This document shows positions 43,201 through 50,850 of a stretch of DNA of 64,000 nt, piece after piece. The DNA is from Opitutaceae bacterium TAV5 (lineage in GTDB: Bacteria > Verrucomicrobiota > Verrucomicrobiia > Opitutales > Opitutaceae). The notes below the pieces were generated by a model. That model did not search any database. It was not told the DNA's origin and was given only the letters and a program-made list of their open reading frames with translations. Position 1 is the first letter of the stretch. The number at the start of each line of letters is the position of its first letter. The translations under genes and the position numbers were made by a program. Location of the stretch: contig CP007053.1 of NCBI GenBank assembly GCA_000242935.3, forward strand, positions 3,271,001 through 3,335,000, written 5' to 3'.

Positions 43201-43308
43201 ATCAAAAGTCCGTTCGAAAACGGAGGTGAAGGCGGCTGCGGCGGGAGTGCCGGTGCCGGAGGATGCGTGCGCAGTGGAAAGGGGCGATGTGGACATGGAC
43301 GCTATCAT
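40288..43308 (-). CDS. Two-domain FAD-dependent oxidoreductase
   Basis: A 1006-aa protein with two dinucleotide-binding starts. The first (about residue 35) is FDAVVVGAGFIGLTAARQLA. The second (about residue 380) is FEVVVAGAGTAGAHAAIAAG followed by LALDHTTYPGGVGTGGGICGYFHG, typical of the FAD_oxidored family. The middle contains GDGDLAVQAGAAFVTGREG. The C-terminal 250 residues are helical and HEAT-like. No signal peptide is evident. The family is common in gut and plant-degrading bacteria, and its substrate is unknown. The two Rossmann-type starts suggest fusion of an incomplete copy with a full one. It diverges from a PocR-AraC regulator. M1 or M5 (43296) could be the start. Confidence 0.85.
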   Translation of the reverse strand: MIASMSTSPLSTAHASSGTGTPAAAAFTSVFERTFDAVVVGAGFIGLTAARQLAAAGHEVLLVEPSGDLLWEATRALENTAGASPALPAAARTGWTQWLAGIPVPGTSKNVAPSAGAAPWFDPALAEIAAGKELHDTLAAASSAAPANLQTLLYAAPLAVSLAPDAGAGQRLAALTLATKNGARTVRARHWIDATEQGSLAVLARPDAAALARTPSARYRSIVLQSSTPEKLDAAAEAFRARHPEVEWLGSSRATERRLRLAVSAGTPWHREAVALLRDLRSAVNAADATAGFVVSHTSLRDFPVYAAAPATATPAAASPAWHENLAVLSPAFRPEALATPADRFALGFLTTLPPARESQQIPLSQTPPPLPAPAALPAFEVVVAGAGTAGAHAAIAAGRAGARTLALDHTTYPGGVGTGGGICGYFHGKPGGLQEEINERTREMSSLLTGIPAEKIRGWHHDAKKFVLLEMFDEAGVTFIGDALLWNVEKTGAAVTAALVLVEGRLTRIPATAWIDGTGDGDLAVQAGAAFVTGREGDGRTLAYSQSIFGIGPAGEVPGTLNVGSCNFDAGWCDPTDPEDLTRARLHGIAQHLAPALAGKTSPVAVSPLLGLRQSRQIVTDVALTFADMVNRTRFDDAVGETDTVADTHSVDFEFENDEAVFYYWACRLFRQPQRCDLPYRMLLPRGLANVWVPSRATGVTVEAAYGMRMQRDLQRLAEAAGIAAALAVKNPATPGAARAVDLHALQTALETSGAKLPATSADSAAPAGSELLAALDEGRPGLHLWQLAQDPARFRADVTRRLASENPRVSFYAATVLANWPDPAPEVETRLLDALAARETGPTPEEYAVPGAHGQIIDVPFWTIALALLRRVGTARSLPALRDLAREPGRPLNLRTLLARTLERLSVRLGDSPVLREALDALLAGTTSADGLLPTSRSLWKSLHGEEQITLRNDRGADTRQDHTWQLHLIIARTRRTLGLPEQAAATAFRHDARAYVRDAFARG

Positions 43309-43392
43309 AGCGTGCGGGCGCCCGGGCGGCTAGTGGGAGAACCGGTCAAAAAAGTGTAGTTTTCGGCTGTTTTCAGTGCATGATGACACCTG

Positions 43393-44301
43393 ATGAGAGC
43401 GAAAAAACAGATTCCGGGGGGACAGGCCGATGAAACCGGGGAATCCCGCGACGACGGCGGGACAGGCGCGGGCGGCGGGGCCGGGGAGGGGGAGCAGGAC
43501 GAGATCGTGGAGGCGCTGGCGGCGTTCGAGGAGGCCACCGGACTGGCGGTGTGCATCAAGCTGCTGCCGGCATCGCATGCGCGGGGGACGGTGCTGGGGG
43601 AGGTGCTTGCGCAGCCGAACTACCATCTGCATCTGTCCCCGTTTTGCATGCATGTGAAGGAGGGGCTGAAGCTCAACATGCGGTGCCGGGATTGCGACTT
43701 GCGGGCGGTGCCGGAACGTTGCGAACAGGAGCGTCGTATTTTCGTGAATACGTGCCACGCCGGCGCGGACGAAATCATCATGCCGTTGTTCACAGACGAG
43801 GCCCTGGCCGGCGTGGTGTTCGCGGGGCAGTTTCGCACGCGGGCAGACCAGCCGGCGGGACTGCCGTTTCTGCGGGCGGCGGCGCGGCGGCGGGCGGTCG
43901 GGCTGGCGAGGATGCTGGCAGCGTTTCTCGGCGAACATCTGCGGAGGCCGCGTTTCAACAGCGAGACGTCGCAGGGGTTTCGCCGCGGGGCGATTCAGGC
44001 GTTTCTGGAAAAGAACGCGCGCACCAATCCCTCGCTGGGCGATCTGGCGAAGCACCTGGGGCTGTCCGCCACCCGGATGACGCACGCCGTGCGGGAGGCG
44101 ACGGGGATGTCGTTTGTGGAGTTGCGCGATTCGCTGCGGATGGAGCGGGCGCGGGGGTTGTTGCAGGGGACGTACTACAAGGTGTCGCACATCGCGGCGG
44201 AGTGCGGTTTCAGTTCACCGCAGTATTTTCACCGGTTTTTCCGGCAAAAGGCGAGCATGACGCCGCTGGCCTGGCGCAAGCGGCATCGGACCGAGGTATG
44301 A
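43393..44301 (+). CDS. AraC-family regulator with PocR-like sensor
   Basis: A 302-aa regulator. Residues about 35-150 resemble the PocR sensory domain (LAVCIKLLPASHARG, then CMHVKEGLKLNMRCRDCDLR and FVNTCHAGADEIIMPLFTDE), including the cysteine cluster CMH, CRDC, C, C seen in that domain. The C-terminal 100 residues are an AraC double helix-turn-helix (LGDLAKHLGLSATRMTHAVR, then VSHIAAECGFSSPQYFHRFF). It is divergent from the FAD oxidoreductase, 84 bp apart, and is its likely regulator. Confidence 0.88.
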   Translation: MRAKKQIPGGQADETGESRDDGGTGAGGGAGEGEQDEIVEALAAFEEATGLAVCIKLLPASHARGTVLGEVLAQPNYHLHLSPFCMHVKEGLKLNMRCRDCDLRAVPERCEQERRIFVNTCHAGADEIIMPLFTDEALAGVVFAGQFRTRADQPAGLPFLRAAARRRAVGLARMLAAFLGEHLRRPRFNSETSQGFRRGAIQAFLEKNARTNPSLGDLAKHLGLSATRMTHAVREATGMSFVELRDSLRMERARGLLQGTYYKVSHIAAECGFSSPQYFHRFFRQKASMTPLAWRKRHRTEV

Positions 44302-44349
44302 TGCCGGAGTCTCTGATGGTTTGATTTTACACGAAGGACGCCGCTGCTC

Positions 44350-44373
44350 CTTGCGGGCGGGACGCCCGCGCCA
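44350..44373. repeat. Interspersed GC palindrome, intergenic
   Basis: GCGGGCGGGACGCCCGCG followed by CCAC, matching the nuoG and CBM9-start copies, in the spacer before the stop of the fused reductase gene. Confidence 0.7.
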
Positions 44374-44380
44374 CGTTACG

Positions 44381-46546
44381 TCAGAGCGTGTCCTTCTCCA
44401 GATTGAGCCAGGCGAGTTCGTCGAGGGTGAGCGGAACCTTGAGGCATTCCAGCGAGCTGACCGTCTCGGCGATGGTGCGCGGGCCGATCAGGGCGAAGGT
44501 CGGGAAGGGCTGCGAAAGCACATACGAACCCGCGATGGCGATGGGCGACACACCTTTTTTCGCGGCCAGCTCCACGGCGCGTTCGCGGCGGGCGAAGTTG
44601 TCGTCCGAATACCAGCAGCGCACGAGTTCGGCATCGGTGCGTTTATCGGGGCCGGCGCGGTCGGTGAAGAAACCGCGCGCCTGGCTCGACCACGCGAAGA
44701 GCGGCAGCGAGGTTTCGAGCAGCCAGTGGCGCGAGGCGGGGTCGCTCGCGCTGAGGCAGCCGCCCCACATCGGCTCGACGAGGCGGGCGAGGGAAAACTG
44801 GTTGCTCCATGCGCCGAAGCCCTGGAGGCGGTGTTTGCGTGCATATTCGTTGGCGGCCACCACGCGTTCGCGGCTCCAGTTGGAGCCGCCGAAGATGCGG
44901 ATGCGCCCGGCCTGGGCGTGACGGTTGAGCACGTCGACGAATTCGTCGACGGGCACGTCGGGATTGTCACGGTGCATCAGATACACGTCGGCGTAGCCGG
45001 TTTGCAGGCGGTCGAGCGAGATTTCGAGCTGGCGCGTGATGCCCTCCGGCGTGCAATCGGGCGTGTGCGCGCCTTTCGCGAGGACGGCCACCTGGTCGCG
45101 CACGCCGCGGTGGCGCATCCATTGGCCGAGCAGTTTTTCCATGAGGCCACCGCCGTAGATGTAAGCGGTGTCGAAGGCGTTGCCGCCGCGCTCGAAAAAA
45201 TCGTCCCACATGGCGGCGGCGTGCGGCATGGTGCGCTGGTTGTCGCAGCCCATGACGAGGCGCGATACGGATTTTTCCACGCCGGGAAGCGGCGCGTGCG
45301 GGATGGCGGCGGCGCGGCTGCCGCCGCCAGGTTTGGAGTTCAGGGTTTCGGGTCTGGAGTTGTTGCCTGAACCCTGTACCGAGGCCGCAGGCCGACAGTC
45401 TGACACAGGGAACCGGGAACCCTGAACACTCGCCGCATCCGCGGCGGGGGAGGCGGCGAGCGGACGGCGGGCGATGGTTTGCGTGTAGTTTTCCGGTTTT
45501 TCGGCTTCGTAGACGAGACCGATGGCGGCGCGCCACTGGTCGAGCGTCGCGAGGTTGCCGAGGGTGTCGTCGGTGCTCATCCCGGGCACGTCGCGCAGGC
45601 CGGCGCGGACGGCGCGGGCGAAGGCATCGGCCTCGAGCGCGTAGAGCGGGGCGCCGTCGATGACGATCTCTTCGGGCGCGGCGGCTCCCGCGCGATGGAG
45701 TGTGATCCTGGATGCGCCACCGTCGCGGCTGACGACCCACGGCGAGGGGATGTGCAGCCAGCCGGCGGTGCCGTAGATGCGTACGACATTATCCTGGGTG
45801 ACGCCGATGCCGGTGGAGACCTGGGCGACGACGCCATTGGGGAAATCGAGCGTGGCCGCGGCATATTCGTCCACGCCGGTCTCCGGATGCAGATGGCCGG
45901 CACCGGTGACTTTGGTCGGGTTGAGGAACGGTTGTCCGGAAGCGGCGCCGGCGACGAGGCGGGCCATGGAAACAGGGTAACAGCCCACGTCGAGAATGCC
46001 GCCGCCGCCCGCGGCGTTGGACCAGAGGCGGGAGTTGGCGTCGAAGCCGGAGCGGAAGCTGAAGGCGGCCTGCACCACGCGCACCTCGCCGAGCGCGCCT
46101 TCGCGGATCAGTTCGACGATGCGCGCCGTTTGCGGGTGGCAGCGGTACATGAACGCCTCCATGAGCACTACGCCGTGATCGCGCGCAGCCTGCACCATGA
46201 CCATGCCTTCGGCGTGGTTGAGGCCGAGGGGTTTTTCGCAGAGCACGTGCTTGCCGGCTTCGGCGGCGCGGATGGCCCAGGCGGCATGCTGGGGGTGGGG
46301 CGTGCCGATGTAGATGGCATCGACATCGGGGTCGGCGAACAGCGCCTCGTAGCTGCCATGGGCGCGGTCGGTCGGGATGGCGTGTTCGGTGGCGAATTTC
46401 GCGGCGGCTTCGGGCGTGCGGCTGCCGACGGCGGCGAGCTGCCCGAGTTGCGAGGCGGCGACGCCGCGGGCGAAGGTGGCGGCGATGCGGCCGGTGCCGA
46501 GAATACCCCAGCGAAGGGGCGCGGGAGCGGAGGGGGAAGATGTCAT
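44381..46546 (-). CDS. Gfo/Idh/MocA dehydrogenase fused to aldo/keto reductase
   Basis: A 721-aa protein combining two oxidoreductase domains. Residues 1 to about 355 are a Gfo/Idh/MocA enzyme: RWGILGTGRIAATFARGVAA (NAD(P)-binding), AGKHVLCEKPLGLNHAEG with the catalytic EKP lysine, and GGGGILDVGCYPVSMARL. Residues about 425-721 are an aldo/keto reductase with AFDTAYIYGGG (Asp and Tyr), VLAKGAH (Lys) and VYLMHRDNPD (His). The linker (about 371-406) is encoded by a palindromic repeat. Both domains seem intact. Likely acts on sugar-derived alcohols or aldehydes; the fusion could couple two steps. Divergent from an AraC gene. Confidence 0.88.
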   Translation of the reverse strand: MTSSPSAPAPLRWGILGTGRIAATFARGVAASQLGQLAAVGSRTPEAAAKFATEHAIPTDRAHGSYEALFADPDVDAIYIGTPHPQHAAWAIRAAEAGKHVLCEKPLGLNHAEGMVMVQAARDHGVVLMEAFMYRCHPQTARIVELIREGALGEVRVVQAAFSFRSGFDANSRLWSNAAGGGGILDVGCYPVSMARLVAGAASGQPFLNPTKVTGAGHLHPETGVDEYAAATLDFPNGVVAQVSTGIGVTQDNVVRIYGTAGWLHIPSPWVVSRDGGASRITLHRAGAAAPEEIVIDGAPLYALEADAFARAVRAGLRDVPGMSTDDTLGNLATLDQWRAAIGLVYEAEKPENYTQTIARRPLAASPAADAASVQGSRFPVSDCRPAASVQGSGNNSRPETLNSKPGGGSRAAAIPHAPLPGVEKSVSRLVMGCDNQRTMPHAAAMWDDFFERGGNAFDTAYIYGGGLMEKLLGQWMRHRGVRDQVAVLAKGAHTPDCTPEGITRQLEISLDRLQTGYADVYLMHRDNPDVPVDEFVDVLNRHAQAGRIRIFGGSNWSRERVVAANEYARKHRLQGFGAWSNQFSLARLVEPMWGGCLSASDPASRHWLLETSLPLFAWSSQARGFFTDRAGPDKRTDAELVRCWYSDDNFARRERAVELAAKKGVSPIAIAGSYVLSQPFPTFALIGPRTIAETVSSLECLKVPLTLDELAWLNLEKDTL
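45330..45430. repeat. Palindromic repeat coding the linker of a fusion protein
   Basis: The left side GTTCAGGGTTTCGGGTCTGG pairs imperfectly with the right side GGGAACCGGGAACCCTGAAC. The whole repeat is read in frame (SVQGSRFPVSDCRP, NNSRPETLNSKPGG) between two enzyme domains. Confidence 0.7.
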
Positions 46547-46575
46547 CGTGACGGAGAAACTACAGGCGCGGCTCG

Positions 46576-47496
46576 TTGGACGACAAGCCAGGGTTTGAGA
46601 TAATTATTGTAAATTTGATCCTGAAATGGAAATTTGATGCCAGATTGTCGAATAATTTACAATTATGGGAAACTGCGCCGCGGCTGCGGATTGCCGTGGT
46701 GCAGGCTCATTCCTGGCCGGGCGGATACGAGGGCAGGTGGCACGAGCATCCGTTTTTCGAGCTGGCAGTGGTGCTGGAGGGGGCGTGTTGCTGGAGGCTC
46801 GGGCGGCGGCGGGTGGCGTTGCCGGCCGGGGAATGGCTGTTGCTGGCGCCGCATCGCAAGCACAGCGAGGAGGTGGCGGCGGGGCAGCGGGCGCGGATGG
46901 CGTGGATCGGGTTCGATTTTGCGAAGGGACAGGAGCCGGAGGGGTTGCGGGCTTGTTGCGGCGAGAAGCTTGTGGCCGGTCCCTGGCGGGGAGACATGGA
47001 GGGGCTTTGCGGCGTGATTTACCGGGAGGCGCAACAGCCGGATATGCCGGGCGCGGAGGCGCGGGTGGAGCTGGCGTTGCGTTCGGTGCTGATCCTGATC
47101 GCGCGGGCGGCGGTCGGGGAGGGGAGGACGGGGAACGTCCCCGCGCCTCACCGGCGGACGCAGGCGGTGCGCGCGGCGGCCCACACGCTGGCACACAACC
47201 TGGCCTCGCCGCTCCGGGTGGCGGAGCTGGCGCGTTATCATGGTCTGGGAGCGGGGCGGTTTGCGGCGAGGTTTCGTGCCGAGTACGGAGAGGCGCCGCG
47301 GGAATTTCGTCAGAGACGGCGCCTCGAAAAGGCGCAGCGGCAACTCGCGGAAACCTCGCTTTCGGTCAAGGAGATCGCCGCCGCCTGCGGCTACACGGAT
47401 GCGGCGCATTTTTGTCATCACTTCCGCCGCGCGACGGGTCTCACTCCGCGGGCGTGGCGGCAGGGGCAGGCGGGAGGGGCGGTGGCGACTCCTTGA
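46576..47496 (+). CDS. AraC-family regulator with cupin-like sensor
   Basis: A 306-aa regulator with an N-terminal cupin (WHEHPFFELAVVLEGACCWR, then VALPAGEWLLLAPHRKHSEE) and a C-terminal double helix-turn-helix (VAELARYHGLGAGRFAARFR, then VKEIAAACGYTDAAHFCHHF). The start is uncertain: TTG 46576 gives the longest frame, but an inverted repeat at 46607-46662 suggests the true start may be TTG 46645 or later. No ATG is available in frame near the beginning. Divergent from and probably controlling the dehydrogenase-reductase fusion gene. Confidence 0.85.
   Translation: MDDKPGFEIIIVNLILKWKFDARLSNNLQLWETAPRLRIAVVQAHSWPGGYEGRWHEHPFFELAVVLEGACCWRLGRRRVALPAGEWLLLAPHRKHSEEVAAGQRARMAWIGFDFAKGQEPEGLRACCGEKLVAGPWRGDMEGLCGVIYREAQQPDMPGAEARVELALRSVLILIARAAVGEGRTGNVPAPHRRTQAVRAAAHTLAHNLASPLRVAELARYHGLGAGRFAARFRAEYGEAPREFRQRRRLEKAQRQLAETSLSVKEIAAACGYTDAAHFCHHFRRATGLTPRAWRQGQAGGAVATP
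46607..46662. promoter_or_regulatory. Candidate AraC operator pair
   Basis: TTGTAAATT at 46607-46615 and its perfect complement AATTTACAA at 46654-46662, about 47 bp apart, in an AT-rich pocket between the divergent genes. Weak evidence, as AT-rich promoter DNA often yields such matches. Confidence 0.4.
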
Positions 47497-47722
47497 CTCC
47501 CGCCTCAAACCGGGCAGTTGTTTCCTGTCATGATCGCCACGCACAAACGACGCCTTCGCAAAACCGTCCGGAAGCCAGCCGGTGACAAGGTGCGTTTTTG
47601 GGAGGGTTACAATCACCAGGAACTCCGGCATTCGGGTGAGTTGATTCTGGGAAAACTGGATGTCATTCGCCGGGAGTCTGTCAGTCGTGGCAATTCTCCG
47701 GGGAGGATCTGTTGTTTTTTTT

Positions 47723-48335
47723 GAACAGAAGTTAAGAAGATCACGAAGAGCCGGAGGTGGCTGGAAGGTAGTTGGGTGGTTGTGACGTTTTCTTTAGAGC
47801 ATTTTTTAAAAAATTGTAGCGGTACAGGGTCCTGAAAACAGAACCACGGATATCACGGATGCACACGGATAAGAAGGAAGCGGCAAGGCATGGTTTGAAT
47901 CCGTGATCATCCGCGAAACTGCCCTGAAAAATCGTGCGCGGAAGCGCATGATTTCGCTCGGTACGGATGCGTTCCGGATTCAATCCGGGATGGAGCCCGG
48001 GTGCTCCGGATTTTTTGCCGCGAAAGGGCGCAAATATCCCCATGCTTATGAAGCGTTGCATGGCGCTTATAAGCGCCGTGGAGAGTTTCCCTGCCAAAAG
48101 ACCCTTTGCGCTCTTTTGCGGCAAAAAATGCGGTTCATTGGCGGTCGATTTCGGCCTTTTTCAAACCGGGATAGCCAGAAAAAGCACAAAAATCCCTTCT
48201 GCCCGGCGGGAACCTCCCGCGCGCTTATAAGCGCGATGGAGGATTTCATCCGCGGCGTGTTTTTTCGTGTTTTTCGTGGCCATCCTTCTCCCTTCGGTTG
48301 CGGCAAGCCGCCCCAGGAAATCCGTGGTTAAAAAA
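47723..48335. repeat. Nest of palindromic repeats without genes
   Basis: The 865 bp between 47497 and 48361 carry no convincing gene. From the left: GAACAGAAGTTAAGAAG (47723-47739), whose complement lies at 49569-49585 beyond the IS; AACCACGGATATCACGGATG (from 47842) with complements at 47898-47916 and 48318-48333; TTTGCCGCGAAAGGGCGCAAAT (48015-48036) pairing with TTTGCGCTCTTTTGCGGCAA (48104-48123); and perfect palindromes GGCGCTTATAAGCGCC (48062-48077) and CGCGCTTATAAGCGCG (48220-48235). The layout suggests repeats inserted into repeats. Confidence 0.75.
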
Positions 48336-48361
48336 CGGCTACAGCTTTATTTGAACCGCTC

Positions 48362-49518
48362 TAGTGTCCTGTCATTGAAGTTTCTTACATAAATGGGCAA
48401 CCTTGCCGAGGATGATGTCGGCGGAGGCGGTCCAGAGGAAGGGGCGAGGGTTTTGGTTGTGGGTTTTAAGGTAGTCGGAGATGGCCGAGCGCAGTTGCTG
48501 CACGCTGAGGAAGCTTTCGCGTTGAAGCCGTTTGCGGGTGAGTTCGGCAAAGAAGCGTTCGACCTGGTTGAGCCAGGAGCTGTGGGTGGGGATGAAGTGC
48601 AGGTGCCAGCGGGGGTGGCGGGCCAGCCAGCGCACGACCGCATCAGTTTTATGGGTAGCGTAGTTATCGAGCACGACGTGGATGTCCAGACCGGCAGGGG
48701 TGCGATCCTCGATCTGTTTGAGGAATGCGAGGAACTCCTTGTGGGTATGGCGGGCATGACAGCGGCCCCAGACCTCTCCAGTGGCCACCTCGAGTGCGGC
48801 AAACAGGGATACCGTTCCATGGCGGAAGTAATCGTGGGTGTGACGCTCGGCCCGGCCCAGATCCATGGGCAGGATGGGCTGGGAGCGCTCCAAGGCCTGG
48901 ATCTGGCTCTTCTCGTCCACGCAGAAGACCACCGCGTTTTGCGGGGGACTTTGGTAGAGGCCCGCCACGTCGCGGACCTTCTCCACAAAAAGCGGATCGG
49001 TGGAGAGCGTGAAGGACTCGTGCCGGTGTGGATGGAGCCCGAAGGCTTGCCAGATGCGGCTGATGGTCTGGTGCGACACGCCGGCCTCCCTGGCCATCGT
49101 GCGCGTGCTCCAGTGTGTCGCCGATTTTGGCCTGGTTTGCAGCGTGCGTCGCACGATCTGCGCAACCTGCTCGTCTTCCACCGTGCGCGGCGCCCCCGCC
49201 CTCGGCAGGTCCCCGAGTCCGGCCAGCCGTTCCAGTCTAAATCGCTCCCTCCATGTGCACACCGTCGGCTCGCTCACCCCCTCCTCCCTCGCCACCTCCT
49301 TGTTCGTCATGCCCTGCGCGCACCCCAGCACGATCCTCGCTCGGGTCACCTCCGCCACTCCCGCCTTCCTTTGCCTCGCCAGCGACTCCAGCGTCCGCTT
49401 CTCCTCCTCGCTCAACACCAATGGCTTCTTTGGGCGTCCTCGTTCCATATCCCTGATTCAATCACATCATCACACGTCCTTCACTCTTTATTTAATATAT
49501 TTAGATGACAGGACACTA
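48362..49518 (-). mobile_element. IS630-family insertion sequence
   Basis: Element of about 1.15 kb with terminal inverted repeats GTGTCCTGTCAT at the left and ATGACAGGACAC at the right, flanked by TA on both sides (48362-48363 and 49517-49518). TA target duplication is characteristic of IS630/Tc1 elements. One transposase gene fills it. It has split a CTAG site in the palindrome nest, so it is a late arrival there. Confidence 0.93.
48372..49448 (-). CDS. IS630-family transposase
   Basis: A 358-aa DDE transposase. The N-terminal part has helix-turn-helix segments (GMTNKEVAREEGVSEPTVCT and AREAGVSHQTISRIWQAF). The catalytic core shows VVFCVDEKSQIQALERSQP (first Asp), HVVLDNYATHK (second Asp) and SSWLNQVERFFAELTRKRL (Glu), the IS630 order. 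Full length and apparently intact, so the element may still be able to move. The start ATG at 49448 is followed by MERGRPKKPLVLSEEEKR. Confidence 0.95.
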   Translation of the reverse strand: MERGRPKKPLVLSEEEKRTLESLARQRKAGVAEVTRARIVLGCAQGMTNKEVAREEGVSEPTVCTWRERFRLERLAGLGDLPRAGAPRTVEDEQVAQIVRRTLQTRPKSATHWSTRTMAREAGVSHQTISRIWQAFGLHPHRHESFTLSTDPLFVEKVRDVAGLYQSPPQNAVVFCVDEKSQIQALERSQPILPMDLGRAERHTHDYFRHGTVSLFAALEVATGEVWGRCHARHTHKEFLAFLKQIEDRTPAGLDIHVVLDNYATHKTDAVVRWLARHPRWHLHFIPTHSSWLNQVERFFAELTRKRLQRESFLSVQQLRSAISDYLKTHNQNPRPFLWTASADIILGKVAHLCKKLQ

Positions 49519-49559
49519 GAGGTGTCGGATACGGAAAGTGGTTACGGGAACGGAAGTGC

Positions 49560-49585
49560 CTTCGTGTCCTTCTTAACTTCTGTTC
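49560..49585. repeat. Right partner of the 47723 repeat arm
   Basis: CTTCGTGTCCTTCTTAACTT followed by CTGTTC is the complement of 47723-47748 apart from two bases. The two arms stand 1.8 kb apart with the IS between; without the IS they would be about 0.66 kb apart. It is followed by ATTCGCGTCTATTCGCGGTT (from 49618), another repeat word. Confidence 0.7.
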
Positions 49586-49665
49586 AATTTCTAGATGTAT
49601 TTCATCCGTCTTTCTGGATTCGCGTCTATTCGCGGTTAAAAATGTAGTCTCGGGTTTTCCCTTTC

Positions 49666-50814
49666 TCACTCCACGGGCGTGGCGGCAGGGGCAGGCACTG
49701 TCGGGCGTTTTGGCGGCTTCTGCCGGCGGGTTGTCGCACCCTCCACCCAGTCACCCATGATCATGACCGTCTTGGCGCGGGCGGGCACGCCGTGTTCGTT
49801 GTGGTGGATCTGTTCGACGACGAGTTCGACGGCGGCGGCCCCGAGGAGGGCATTGTTCTGGTCGACGCCGCTGAAGCCGGACTGGTTATGCTGGAGATTG
49901 AGGCTTACCAGGCTGACGTCTTCGGGCACGCGCGCGCCAAGCGACTTCAGCCACGTCCGGACCATGAGCGGTTGCAGCGAGATGATCGCGTCGGGTTTGT
50001 GCCGATGGAACCAGGCGGAGAAGCCGGAGGGCATTTCGCCGCTGCCTTCCCAGTCTTCCCAGCCTTCTTCGCCTGCGCGTGTGTGTGCACAGGCGCGCGG
50101 CTGGTTTCGGGCGTAATGCCACAAAAATACAGGCAGTCGCCGTCGCGCCGGCAGATAGGGGTGAAACGACAAAAAACCGCCCCCCCATTTGTTTTCCACG
50201 CGGTGATCGTCCTCGTGGCGGATGGCGAGGCCGATACGTTCGTAGCCGAGTCCGGTGAGGCGGTGGACGGCCGTGCGGATGGTGTTGAACTGGTCGTTGG
50301 CGGCGCGATGCAGGGCAGGTGTGGTGTAGGAATAACCGACGGTGGCGCAGGCAAATGGCGACCAGTCGAAACCGATGTCGGGAATCGGATCGGGCAGGGG
50401 AGGCAGGATCACGCCGGGAATGCCGCGGGCGAGGAGCATGCCTCGCATCCGCGCGCCGGTCATGCCGGGTTCGGCGAGCGAGAAGCGTTCCAGCCGGTAG
50501 CCGAGCATGACGGCGCGTTCGGCGGCGCCCGCATGAATCCGGGCGTTGTAGGTGTGTGCCCGCGTGTAGACCTCGTCCGGGTGAGCGGTGAGAAAGGCAA
50601 TCGTCGGCCACACCTTGGGCGCGCGGGCGTGGCGGATCTGGGCCATGAGCGCGGAAACGAGCGGATTGGGACGATAGCCGAGCCCGGTTGCGATTTTACG
50701 GATACGCTCGCGCGTGGCGAGAGACAGGCGGGGATTGTTCTTCAGCGCGCGGGAAACGGTCATCAGCGACACGCCGGCCTGGTCGGCAATCATCTGCATG
50801 GTGGGGGGTTTCAT
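49666..50814 (-). CDS. LacI-family transcriptional regulator (cassette 4)
   Basis: A 382-aa regulator: helix-turn-helix MQMIADQAGVSLMTVSRALK, hinge VSALMAQIRHARAPK, then a sugar-binding-type sensor domain (LHRAANDQFNTI, LGYERIGLAI). It is more distant from the three regulators of cassettes 1-3 but has the same layout. An insert near residue 265 (AGEEGWEDWEGSGEM) is low in complexity and may be a translated repeat. It diverges from the PEP-CTERM gene at 50928 and is the natural regulator of cassette 4. ATG 50814 gives MKPPTMQM, as in the other LacI starts. Confidence 0.92.
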   Translation of the reverse strand: MKPPTMQMIADQAGVSLMTVSRALKNNPRLSLATRERIRKIATGLGYRPNPLVSALMAQIRHARAPKVWPTIAFLTAHPDEVYTRAHTYNARIHAGAAERAVMLGYRLERFSLAEPGMTGARMRGMLLARGIPGVILPPLPDPIPDIGFDWSPFACATVGYSYTTPALHRAANDQFNTIRTAVHRLTGLGYERIGLAIRHEDDHRVENKWGGGFLSFHPYLPARRRLPVFLWHYARNQPRACAHTRAGEEGWEDWEGSGEMPSGFSAWFHRHKPDAIISLQPLMVRTWLKSLGARVPEDVSLVSLNLQHNQSGFSGVDQNNALLGAAAVELVVEQIHHNEHGVPARAKTVMIMGDWVEGATTRRQKPPKRPTVPAPAATPVE

Positions 50815-50850
50815 GGGATTGGGTGAAAATCGGGATCGTGGAGAACTGGT

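Noticed and set aside
46600-46672. Certain AraC operator from the TTGTAAATT inverted pair
   Set aside because: Kept only as a weak candidate, because AT-rich promoter DNA gives such 9-bp matches easily and the regulator start is not fixed.
47518-47724. Small plus-strand frame of 68 codons after the AraC gene
   Set aside because: Arg/Lys-rich, no family features, ends in a repeat; no good ribosome site. Possibly degraded sequence, but not supportable as a gene.
47903-48331. Plus- and minus-strand frames in the repeat nest
   Set aside because: They are translations of palindromic repeats (for example ALISAM/ALISAV from the CTTATAAG palindromes) and have no protein-like pattern.
47842-48333. 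Possible CRISPR array from the recurring CACGGAT words
   Set aside because: The words are short, degenerate and partly inverted, with no regular spacers of constant length and no cas genes nearby.
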